From positions 1 through 35,320 of the forward strand of contig CACBMH010000010.1 in NCBI GenBank assembly GCA_902539825.1: a DNA stretch of 35,320 nucleotides, given 5' to 3'. Positions 25,906-33,937 of the stretch are shown piece by piece; positions within the stretch are counted from its first letter, which is position 1, and the number at the start of each line of letters is the position of its first letter. The notes beneath the pieces are model-generated. The model was not told the DNA's origin, searched no databases, and was given only the letters and a program-made list of their open reading frames with translations. This DNA is from an uncultured Alphaproteobacteria bacterium (GTDB lineage Bacteria; Pseudomonadota; Alphaproteobacteria; HIMB59; GCA-002718135). Position numbers and translations under genes: made by a program.

Positions 25906-26753
25906 GTAGATACTTAAATTTTATTGCTGAAAAAAACCAAGTTAAATATTTAATTATAACTATAGCTTTTATTATTTTCTCTTTCTTTTGGATCTATCCA
26001 TTACTGTGGGTACTTTCAGCTTCTTTCAAAACTGATTTTGAAATTTGGGGAGGCTTAGGCTTAATTCCTGACCGGCTTGTTTGGGAAAATTTTGAAAGAG
26101 CATGGTTTGGTGCAAATATGGGTAGGTATTTTTTTAATACTCTTATTATTACAGTTGTTTCTGTAATTATAGTTGTCGTAACAACTGGTATGTTTGGTTA
26201 CGTAATTGGAAGATATTCTTTTCCAGGAAAAAAAATACTTATCGGAATTTTAATTAGTACAATTTTTATTCCTCAAGGTTACACAATTATTCCTGTTTTT
26301 GATTTATTAAACAATCTGAATATTTCTAAAAACTTAATTGGACTAACACTCGCAACAGCAGGGCACACCCCTGTAATTTATATTTTATTATTTGCAGGAT
26401 ATTTTTCGAGAGTTCCTGTAGAACTTGAAGAAGCTGCTAAAATGGATGGGGCAGGTTTTGTTCGAACATTTATTTCAATTATGTTACCTTTAACCAAACC
26501 AGTAGTAGCTACAGTATCTATTCTACAAGTTTTACATGCATGGAATGACTTTTTATTACCAGTCGTCATCACACTAGGTAATCCTGATATACGAACACTA
26601 TCCGTAGGTGTGTACGCTTTCAAAGGAGAATACTTTGTTGATTGGTCTGGTATGGCAGCTGCATCTGTTATAACTATTTTGCCTATAATTATTTTGTTTT
26701 TGTTTATGCAAAAATATTTTGTTGAAGGTGTTCAAGGAGCTGTAAAAGGGTAA
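25902..26753 (+). CDS. ABC transporter permease, sugar type (MalG-like)
   Basis: The second membrane subunit of the importer. The 283-residue product has six membrane helices, starting with YLIITIAFIIFSFFWIYPLLWVL, and an EAA loop LEEAAKMDGAGFVRTFISIMLP, typical of MalG/UgpE proteins. The ATG at 25902 overlaps the first permease stop (ATGA); an in-frame ATG at 25878 would add eight residues. No ATP-binding subunit follows: the next gene is a sulfatase, two bases after the stop, so the ATPase must come from another locus. Confidence 0.91.
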   Translation: MSRYLNFIAEKNQVKYLIITIAFIIFSFFWIYPLLWVLSASFKTDFEIWGGLGLIPDRLVWENFERAWFGANMGRYFFNTLIITVVSVIIVVVTTGMFGYVIGRYSFPGKKILIGILISTIFIPQGYTIIPVFDLLNNLNISKNLIGLTLATAGHTPVIYILLFAGYFSRVPVELEEAAKMDGAGFVRTFISIMLPLTKPVVATVSILQVLHAWNDFLLPVVITLGNPDIRTLSVGVYAFKGEYFVDWSGMAAASVITILPIIILFLFMQKYFVEGVQGAVKG

Positions 26754-26755
26754 AA

Positions 26756-28297
26756 ATGAAAAGACCAAATATTTTATTAATAACTTCTGATCAACAGCAT
26801 CACGATACAATTGGAAAATTTAATTCAAAAATACAAACACCGTATTTAGATAAGCTTTGTAATGAGGGAATGAATTTTACAAGAGCTTATTGTCCATCAC
26901 CAGTTTGCACACCATCAAGAGCAAGTATTATTACTGGACAATATCCGTCTTCTCATGGAGCCTGGACAATTGGTGTTAAATTAGATGAAGAAGTAGAAAC
27001 TATTGGAGAACTTTTATACAAAAATGGATATTCAACTGGACTAATAGGTAAAGCACATTTCCAGCCATTAACTTCAGTTCCAGGTCAGGAATCTATAGAA
27101 GGACAACCGACTTTAAGAGATTTAGAATTTTGGAAAAATTTTAAAGGACCTTGGTATGGCTTTGAACATATTGAGCTAGCACGTAATCATGCAGATGAAA
27201 GTCATGTAGGTCAACATTATGCAATTTGGATGGAACAAAACGGTCTTAGTGATTGGAAAGAATATTTTCAACCAGTGCCTGGTGAAACTTCTAAATATGC
27301 TCCTCCAATTGCTCGTGAATATGACTACTGGGCAAGACCGGATAGGGTTTGGAAGTTAGACGAAAAACATCACTACACAAATTGGACAGCCGAAAGATCA
27401 ATTGAATTTTTAGATCAACAAAAAGATGACAAGCCATTTTTTCTTTGGACAAGTTTTCAAGATCCACACCCACCATATGTATTAAGTGAACCATGGGCAT
27501 CAATGTATAATCCAGAAGACATGTCACCTGGAACGTTAAAAGAAGGTGAACACGAATTAAATCCACCACATTTTGGAAAAACACAAACGACAAATCCTGA
27601 TTTCGAAAATTGGCATTCACCATTTAACGCACATGGATGTATGAGTCATTTGTATCCTATGGAAGAATTAAAAAAAGACATGGCAATTTATTATGGCATG
27701 GTTAGTTTTATGGATAAGAATATTGGAAAAATAATTAATAAGTTAGATCAAATGGGTGAACTTGATAATACCATAATTATTTTTACTACTGATCATGGTC
27801 ACTTTATAGGACAGCATGGTTTAATTGCTAAAGGTCCTTTCCACTATGAAGATATGCTCCGTTTACCATTCATTGTTAGATGGCCATCTAAAGTTCCTCA
27901 AAATTCATCATCTTCATCTTTATTAAGTTTAGTTGATCTTGCACCAACATTTTTAAAAGTCGCGGGCATTGATATACCAACCCAAATGCAAGGAGTGGAT
28001 CAAACGGATGTATTTTATGGCAACAAGGAAAGCAACCGTTCACATATTTTTGTTGAAAATAGACATAATCCAAGAATGCCTCATTTAAAAACTTATATTA
28101 ATGATAATTATAAAATTTCTATTTACCGAGAAGCTAATTACGGTGAACTTTTTGATTTAGAAAATGATCCAAACGAATATAATAATTTATGGGATAATAC
28201 GAACGCACAAACATTAAAAAAAGATTTATTATTTAAGTTTGCACAAGCTACATTAAAAGATGAAACATCAAAAATGAAAAGAGTTTCAGGAGCTTAA
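26756..28297 (+). CDS. Sulfatase 1 (formylglycine type, cytoplasmic)
   Basis: Type I sulfatases hydrolyse sulfate esters using a formylglycine made from the motif cysteine. The 513-residue protein starts MKRPNILLITSDQQHHD, with the metal ligand D12, and has the maturation motif C51-T-P-S-R55 in VCTPSRASIITGQYP. Further active-site elements are QDPHPP (H238), TTDHG (D346, H347) and K359. There is no signal peptide, as the first beta-strand begins at residue 4. It starts two bases after the permease gene. A phosphonate-monoester hydrolase role is an alternative, since that family shares the fold and motif. Confidence 0.9.
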   Translation: MKRPNILLITSDQQHHDTIGKFNSKIQTPYLDKLCNEGMNFTRAYCPSPVCTPSRASIITGQYPSSHGAWTIGVKLDEEVETIGELLYKNGYSTGLIGKAHFQPLTSVPGQESIEGQPTLRDLEFWKNFKGPWYGFEHIELARNHADESHVGQHYAIWMEQNGLSDWKEYFQPVPGETSKYAPPIAREYDYWARPDRVWKLDEKHHYTNWTAERSIEFLDQQKDDKPFFLWTSFQDPHPPYVLSEPWASMYNPEDMSPGTLKEGEHELNPPHFGKTQTTNPDFENWHSPFNAHGCMSHLYPMEELKKDMAIYYGMVSFMDKNIGKIINKLDQMGELDNTIIIFTTDHGHFIGQHGLIAKGPFHYEDMLRLPFIVRWPSKVPQNSSSSSLLSLVDLAPTFLKVAGIDIPTQMQGVDQTDVFYGNKESNRSHIFVENRHNPRMPHLKTYINDNYKISIYREANYGELFDLENDPNEYNNLWDNTNAQTLKKDLLFKFAQATLKDETSKMKRVSGA

Positions 28298-28313
28298 TTA
28301 AGAAAGGATAAAG

Positions 28314-29813
28314 ATGAGAATTTTATACGTAGACATAGATTCTTTAAGGCCTGATCATTTAGGATGTTATGGTTATCATAGAGACACATCTCCTACTATT
28401 GACTCAATAGCAAAAGAAGGAGTCAAGTTTACTAATTTTTATTCAACTGACACACCGTGCCTACCTAGTAGAACTGCTTTGTTTGGCGGCAATTTTGGCT
28501 TCAAAACTGGAGTTGTTAATCATGGTGGTGAATTCTCTGATATTGCTCCTAGAAAAAATATTTGGAATAGAGAATTTAAAGGCGGTTTAAGAGGAGAATA
28601 TGCCTTTACATCTCTTGGTAAAGTTCTTCGAGATGCAGGATATTATACAGCAAGTATTAGTCCTTTTCCTGAAAGACATACGGCCTATCAAGTTTGGTTT
28701 GGTTTTACCGAAACATATGACACTGGAAAAGGTGGTTTAGAAAATGCTGATGAAGTCTACCCTGTTATAAAAAAGTGGTTAGAAAATAATGGAGAAAAAG
28801 AAAATTGGTTCTTACATGTAAATATGTGGGATCCTCATACTCCGTATGATACGCCTGAAGACTTTGGAAATCCTTTTAAAGATGATCCTATCGAAGAATG
28901 GGTGACAGAAGAATTAATTCAAAAACAAAGGAATAGTTTCGGACCGCATAGCGCTAGAGAAGTTCCAGGATTTGATGAAGATCTTGGAGGAAAGTATACA
29001 ATGGGAGTAGGTGAAATTAAAAATACTTCTGATGCTAAAGAACAAATTGATGCATATGATACTGGAATTAAGTACGCTGATTTTTATTTAAATAAAGTTT
29101 TTGAAGACTTAAAAAAAATGAATCTTTGGGATGATACAGCAATAATTATTTCAGCAGACCATGGAGAAAATCAAGGCGAGTTAAATGTTTGGGGAGATCA
29201 CCAAACAGCTGATCATATAACTAATAGAGTTCCATTAATAATTAGATGGCCGGGGATAACAGATACAAATAAAGGAAGTACTGTAGAGAATAAATTTTAT
29301 AATTTAGATTTAACTTCAACTATTTCTCAAATTACTTCATCTACTCAACCTGATAGATGGGATGGTATTAATTTCACTGAAAATTTAACTAATAGTAAAT
29401 CATCAAATGGAAGAGATTATTTAGTTATTAGTCATGGTGCTTGGAGTTGTCAAAGATCTGTAAGATGGGATAATTGGTTACTGATAAGAACGTACGATAC
29501 TGGTTTAAAAGATTTTCCAAAATATATGCTTTTTGATATTGAAAAGGATCCGCATGAGTTGAATAACCTAGCAGATCAGCATAAAGATCTCGTAGCTCTT
29601 GGAATGTTTTTAATCGATGAGTGGATTGAAGAAAATATGTATGAGGCTGATAGAGGAGATCCACTTCAAGGTGTAATTAGAGAAGGCGGTCCTCATCATG
29701 CAAATATTTATTCAAAAGTCTGGAATACATATGTTGAGCGTCTTGAAAAAACAGATAGAAAAAAACATGCTGACAATCTTATGAAATATAAAGGAAAACC
29801 TTTTAATAAATAA
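28314..29813 (+). CDS. Sulfatase 2 (formylglycine type, cytoplasmic)
   Basis: A second alkaline-phosphatase-fold sulfatase of 499 residues. It begins MRILYVDIDSLRPDHLGCYGY, carrying the N-terminal metal-binding aspartates (D7, D9), and has C49-L-P-S-R53 in TPCLPSRTALFGG, WDPHTPYD (H175) and SADHGEN (D282, H283). No signal peptide is present. AAGGA about 5 bases upstream of the ATG supplies the ribosome-binding site. Outside the active site it looks little like sulfatase 1, and its RPDHLGCYGYHRDTSPTID opening marks another subfamily, so it probably acts on a different sulfate ester position or substrate. Confidence 0.89.
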   Translation: MRILYVDIDSLRPDHLGCYGYHRDTSPTIDSIAKEGVKFTNFYSTDTPCLPSRTALFGGNFGFKTGVVNHGGEFSDIAPRKNIWNREFKGGLRGEYAFTSLGKVLRDAGYYTASISPFPERHTAYQVWFGFTETYDTGKGGLENADEVYPVIKKWLENNGEKENWFLHVNMWDPHTPYDTPEDFGNPFKDDPIEEWVTEELIQKQRNSFGPHSAREVPGFDEDLGGKYTMGVGEIKNTSDAKEQIDAYDTGIKYADFYLNKVFEDLKKMNLWDDTAIIISADHGENQGELNVWGDHQTADHITNRVPLIIRWPGITDTNKGSTVENKFYNLDLTSTISQITSSTQPDRWDGINFTENLTNSKSSNGRDYLVISHGAWSCQRSVRWDNWLLIRTYDTGLKDFPKYMLFDIEKDPHELNNLADQHKDLVALGMFLIDEWIEENMYEADRGDPLQGVIREGGPHHANIYSKVWNTYVERLEKTDRKKHADNLMKYKGKPFNK

Positions 29814-29825
29814 ATCTAAATCATA

Positions 29826-31193
29826 ATGAATACTAAATCTAAACCAAATATCATTGTATTTTTTACTGATCAACAACGTTGGGATACTTCTAGTTTACAT
29901 GGCAATCCATTATCATTGATGGAGAACTTTGATCATTATGCAGTTGAAGGTACACATCTTTATAATTCATTTACATGCCAACCAGTTTGTGGGCCTGCAA
30001 GAGCTTCATTACAATCAGGAATGTATGCAACAAAAACTGGATGTTTTAAAAATAGAATACCTTTAAAAAAAAATATTAAAACTCTTGCAAAATATTTATC
30101 AAAAGAAGGTTATGCCACTGGATATATTGGAAAATGGCATCTTGGCTCTTCTGAACCAGTTAAAAAAGAGGATAGAGGTGGTTATGATTATTGGTTGGGA
30201 TCAAATCTATTAGAATTTACTTCTGATGCTTATGAAACATATGTTTATGATGGACAAAATAAAAAAGTATTTCTTCCAGGATATAGAGTTGATGCAATAA
30301 CTGATGCAGCTATAAATTTTATAAAACTAAATCAAAAAAAACCATTTTTTCTTTTTGTTTCTCTTATTGAGCCACATCATCAAAATAATACAGATGATTA
30401 TCCACCACCTATTGGATACAGAGAAAAATATACAGGCAAGTGGTCACCACCAGATCTTTCAACTCTAGTTGGATCTTCTCCTCGCCATTTAGGTGGTTAC
30501 TATGGAATGGTGAAGAGAATAGATGAAGCTTATGGCAGAATGATTGATGTCATCAAAAGTTTAAAATTATTTGATGATAGTGCCATTATTTTTACATCTG
30601 ATCATGGAAATAATTTTAAAACACGAAATAGAGAATATAAACGTTCATGTCATGAAAGTTCAATACGAGTTCCTACATCTTTGATTGGAAATGTTTTTCA
30701 GCAAGGTGGACGTATAAAAGAACTTACCAACATTCTAGATATTCATGCAACAATATTAGATTTAGCAAAAGTCAAAAATACTTCTCATTGTGATGGTAGA
30801 TCAGTATTGCCTTTAGTGAATAAAACTTCCAAAAAATGGGATAACGAAATTTTTATCCAAATTAGTGAAAGTCAATTAGCTAGAAGTTTAAGAACTGAAA
30901 AATGGAAATATTGTATTGCTGATCAAGATTCTAATGGAAGTGACAAACCTTCATCAAATCAATACACAGAAACAAATCTATACGATCTTGATGCTGATCC
31001 GTATGAATTAAATAACTTAATTGGTATTAATACTTATGATGAAATAGTAACCTCCTTAAGAAAAAAGATTAAAAGTAAAATTAAAAAAGTTGAAAATATA
31101 ACAACTAAAATTACAAAAGCTAAAAATGTAAATAATCCTGGTCAAATGGGATTAAATCCTGATTCTTTTCATAGATTAAAGAAAAAACTTTAA
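29826..31193 (+). CDS. Sulfatase 3 (formylglycine type, cytoplasmic)
   Basis: The third sulfatase, 455 residues. It starts KPNIIVFFTDQQRWDTSSLHG, has C55-G-P-A-R59 in PVCGPARASLQSG, IGKWHLG (102-107) and TSDHGN (D259, H260), followed by RSCHESSIRVP, where sulfatases place a substrate-binding basic group. CGPAR fits the general C-x-P/A-x-R recognition pattern, so activation should be possible. It is the most typical arylsulfatase/glycan-sulfatase-like member of the set. The C-terminus is unusually Lys-rich. No signal peptide is seen; it lies 12 bases after sulfatase 2. Confidence 0.89.
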   Translation: MNTKSKPNIIVFFTDQQRWDTSSLHGNPLSLMENFDHYAVEGTHLYNSFTCQPVCGPARASLQSGMYATKTGCFKNRIPLKKNIKTLAKYLSKEGYATGYIGKWHLGSSEPVKKEDRGGYDYWLGSNLLEFTSDAYETYVYDGQNKKVFLPGYRVDAITDAAINFIKLNQKKPFFLFVSLIEPHHQNNTDDYPPPIGYREKYTGKWSPPDLSTLVGSSPRHLGGYYGMVKRIDEAYGRMIDVIKSLKLFDDSAIIFTSDHGNNFKTRNREYKRSCHESSIRVPTSLIGNVFQQGGRIKELTNILDIHATILDLAKVKNTSHCDGRSVLPLVNKTSKKWDNEIFIQISESQLARSLRTEKWKYCIADQDSNGSDKPSSNQYTETNLYDLDADPYELNNLIGINTYDEIVTSLRKKIKSKIKKVENITTKITKAKNVNNPGQMGLNPDSFHRLKKKL

Positions 31194-31224
31194 TAATTAT
31201 TTTTTTCGTATTAGTCTGGTATTT

Positions 31225-32736
31225 ATGAAAACAGTTTTTCTTTTATTTGATTCATTAAATAAAAGAATGTTAAATTCTTATGGTGGTAAATATATTGAAA
31301 CACCAAATTTTAACAGATTAGCAAAAAAATCAGTTCAATTTAATAATCATTATATTGGTAGTATGCCTTGTATGCCGGCAAGACGTGATATGCATTCAGG
31401 TCGATTAAGTTTTCTTCACCGTGCATGGGGTCCTTTAGAACCATTTGATAATTCATTTCCAGAAATCTTAAGACTAAATAATACGTATACCCATCTTGTG
31501 ACTGATCATTACCATTATTTTGAAGATGGTGGAGCAACCTATCATAATAGATTTAACTCATGGGATTTTATTAGAGGACAAGAGAGTGACCCGTGGAAAG
31601 CCATGGTTCAACCACCACTTGAAAAATTAAGAGAAAAATATCATCAATCACAATTAAATTTAACTGATAGGGAAACAGGTTATTATCATTACGCAATCAA
31701 TAGTGAATTTATTAAAGAAGAAAAAGATTTTCCTTCAGTTAAATGTTTTGAATCTGGTTTAGACTTTATAAATATTAATAAAGATGCTGATAATTGGTTT
31801 CTTCAACTGGAAACTTTTGATCCTCACGAACCTTTTTTTGCGCCAGAGCGATTTAGAGAAAAACTAAAAACAAATTATACTGGCCCAAGATTAGATTGGC
31901 CTCAGTATGATAGAGTGAAAGAAACAGATGATGAGGTTGCAGAGTTAAAAGCCAATTACATTGCTTTAGTTGGTCTATGTGATTATTTACTTGGTACGGT
32001 TTTAGATTATTTTGATGAAAATAATTTATGGAATGACACTGCATTGATTTTAACTACTGATCATGGTTTCATGCTCGGAGAACATGATTGGTGGGCTAAA
32101 AACAGAATGCCTTTGTATAATGAAATTGCAAATATACCTTTTTATTTTTATCACCCGGAATACAAACAATATTCGGGCGAGCAAAGAAATGTTGTAACTC
32201 AAAATATTGATTTGATGCCAACATTCATGACAATGCATGGCCACAATCTTCCTAAAGAGGTTAAAGGTAAATCTATATTAAACTTTCTAGATAAAGACAG
32301 TGAAAATGAGCATTTTGCTTTGTATGGATATTGGGGCGGGGGAATAAATATATCTGATGGAAATTATACATATTTTCATTTTCCAGAAAATTTTGATCAA
32401 TACGATAGAAGTAGATTTCAATATACATTGATGCCAACCAATATGAGGCAATTTTTTTCACACGAAGAGTTGCAAACTGCTACAATGCATGAGCCTTTTA
32501 ACTTTACTAAAAATATTCCAGTAATGAAAGTTAATAGAATTCTTAGAAAATCGGATCCACATAAATCATTAGAAGATACTAAATGTGCTCTTTATAATTT
32601 GAAGGAAGATCCTGGCCAATTAAATCCTATTAATGATGAAGATTTGATAAACAAATATAAAAATCTTATGCTGAATGAAATTAAAACATATGATCCTCCA
32701 AAGGAAATATTAAAAAATTATTTTAAAGAAAACTAA
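31225..32736 (+). CDS. Sulfatase 4 (formylglycine type, cytoplasmic)
   Basis: The fourth sulfatase, 503 residues. It starts MKTVFLLFDSLNKRMLNSYGG, with metal-binding D9, and has C49-M-P-A-R53 in MPCMPARRDMHSGR, DPHEPF (H201) and TTDHGFMLGEHDWWAKN (D279, H280, K292). The early part (TPNFNRLAKKSVQFNNHYIGS) is close in layout to sulfatase 2, suggesting a shared subfamily. There is no signal peptide. Its stop is followed at once by the small gene at 32737, so the two are likely made together. Confidence 0.89.
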   Translation: MKTVFLLFDSLNKRMLNSYGGKYIETPNFNRLAKKSVQFNNHYIGSMPCMPARRDMHSGRLSFLHRAWGPLEPFDNSFPEILRLNNTYTHLVTDHYHYFEDGGATYHNRFNSWDFIRGQESDPWKAMVQPPLEKLREKYHQSQLNLTDRETGYYHYAINSEFIKEEKDFPSVKCFESGLDFININKDADNWFLQLETFDPHEPFFAPERFREKLKTNYTGPRLDWPQYDRVKETDDEVAELKANYIALVGLCDYLLGTVLDYFDENNLWNDTALILTTDHGFMLGEHDWWAKNRMPLYNEIANIPFYFYHPEYKQYSGEQRNVVTQNIDLMPTFMTMHGHNLPKEVKGKSILNFLDKDSENEHFALYGYWGGGINISDGNYTYFHFPENFDQYDRSRFQYTLMPTNMRQFFSHEELQTATMHEPFNFTKNIPVMKVNRILRKSDPHKSLEDTKCALYNLKEDPGQLNPINDEDLINKYKNLMLNEIKTYDPPKEILKNYFKEN

Positions 32737-33015
32737 ATGACCAAAAGACAAAAAGTTTTAGTTCTTTATTTAAAGTTTCCAAGTCTAGAAGCAGAAGTTA
32801 TTTCTTGGGCAACTTTTGATGGGACAGGAAAAAAACTTCATATGACAGGGGATAGTGATGAACCACCTTATCCCACTGGTCTTGACGCTTTATTGGATGG
32901 ATGGAGATTGTTTCAATCGAGTCAATCTATTCCAGAGCATCCTGGTCAAGAATTTAGAACTTCATATTTAAAGCATGAGTTTTTTTTTGAAAAAATAGAA
33001 GAAGGAGATTTTTAA
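32737..33015 (+). CDS. Small protein of unknown function in the sulfatase operon
   Basis: I do not recognise this 92-residue protein. It has no signal peptide or membrane segment. It contains a strand-like start (KVLVLYLKF), a Gly/Pro-rich middle (GDSDEPPYPTGLDALLDGWRLFQ) and an aromatic, charged end (FRTSYLKHEFFFEKIEEGDF). The DGWRLFQ and LKHEFFFEK segments resemble edge strands of a small alpha-beta domain. Its ATG directly follows the sulfatase 4 stop, and the next gene begins one base after its stop, so it is a true co-translated gene and not a chance frame. A role as accessory or small subunit to the neighbouring dioxygenase or sulfatase is a guess. Confidence 0.72.
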   Translation: MTKRQKVLVLYLKFPSLEAEVISWATFDGTGKKLHMTGDSDEPPYPTGLDALLDGWRLFQSSQSIPEHPGQEFRTSYLKHEFFFEKIEEGDF

Positions 33016-33016
33016 A

Positions 33017-33937
33017 ATGACAAAATTATTGTCAACTGAGCTAATGGCAGAATTTGCAAATAGTGGCTGTCTTTTTTTTGAAGGTTTAATTGATGAAGAT
33101 ATCAATAAAGAATTTTTAAATGATATTGGGCATACTGATATTGATGATGTTGATAATATTCAGCACTACTTTCAAAATATAAAATCCTCTAGTAGTATTC
33201 CTAGAATACCTGCTGGGACTGCATTGAAAGATGCCTACCCTTTAAACTCTCCTTTGGAAAAAATATTTAAAAATGAAATTGTCTCAGGAGCAATCAATAG
33301 TTTAGTTGGTTCAAAAACTGTAGTTGACCATCAATTTCTTCACTTAACATTTCCTTCTAAATATTATGAAAAAGCAAATCAAAGACAAATGTCACAAGTA
33401 AATCATCAAGATAGCACAATTGATCCAAGAACTACTTTCGATATCCAATTATTTTACTTTCCAACTGCTGTTACTAAAGAAATGGGTGGTACAAGATATA
33501 TTCCTGGTACACATTTAAGAATAGTAAATGAAATGGGGATCGCAAAATATCAAAATATAAAAGGACAAAAAAATATCATATGTAAAGCAGGTACAATAGG
33601 AATTTTCCATAATGGATTGTGGCATGGTGCTGGAGTTAATTTTTCAGATGATATCAGATATATGTTTAAAGTAAGATTACAGCCTACTGAGAAACAAGAA
33701 CTATTATGGGATCCTGAAAAAAAATATCAACCTTTACCAAATCGAGCTTTGTATTGGACTGATGAAACTAAGGATCAAACTATCAATGATATTTTAATGA
33801 GGTCCTATCCTTGGCAAGAAGCAGATACTAATAGACTTGATAAAATAAATGTTGTCAAGTTTTGGCGGTTATTAACTGGTCACAAAAAAATGGATGTCGA
33901 CTATTGGCTTACAAGAATTGAAAACGAATTATATTAA
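33017..33937 (+). CDS. Second PhyH-type Fe(II)/2-oxoglutarate dioxygenase
   Basis: The 306-residue protein has the iron ligands H130 and D132 in VNHQDSTIDPRT, distal H203 in GLWHGAGVNFSDD, and R214 in IRYMFKVRL as probable 2-oxoglutarate anchor. GAAGGAG in the end of the previous gene (from 33000) is the ribosome-binding site. Overall it is quite different from the dioxygenase at 20959. Ending the sulfatase operon, it may oxidise the desulfated compound or an O-methyl group on it. It is convergent with, and overlaps by four bases, the fifth sulfatase. Confidence 0.86.
   Translation: MTKLLSTELMAEFANSGCLFFEGLIDEDINKEFLNDIGHTDIDDVDNIQHYFQNIKSSSSIPRIPAGTALKDAYPLNSPLEKIFKNEIVSGAINSLVGSKTVVDHQFLHLTFPSKYYEKANQRQMSQVNHQDSTIDPRTTFDIQLFYFPTAVTKEMGGTRYIPGTHLRIVNEMGIAKYQNIKGQKNIICKAGTIGIFHNGLWHGAGVNFSDDIRYMFKVRLQPTEKQELLWDPEKKYQPLPNRALYWTDETKDQTINDILMRSYPWQEADTNRLDKINVVKFWRLLTGHKKMDVDYWLTRIENELY

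Noticed and set aside
27291-27623. 110-codon minus-strand frame inside sulfatase 1
   Set aside because: It is antisense to the conserved sulfatase core and has no plausible start or family.
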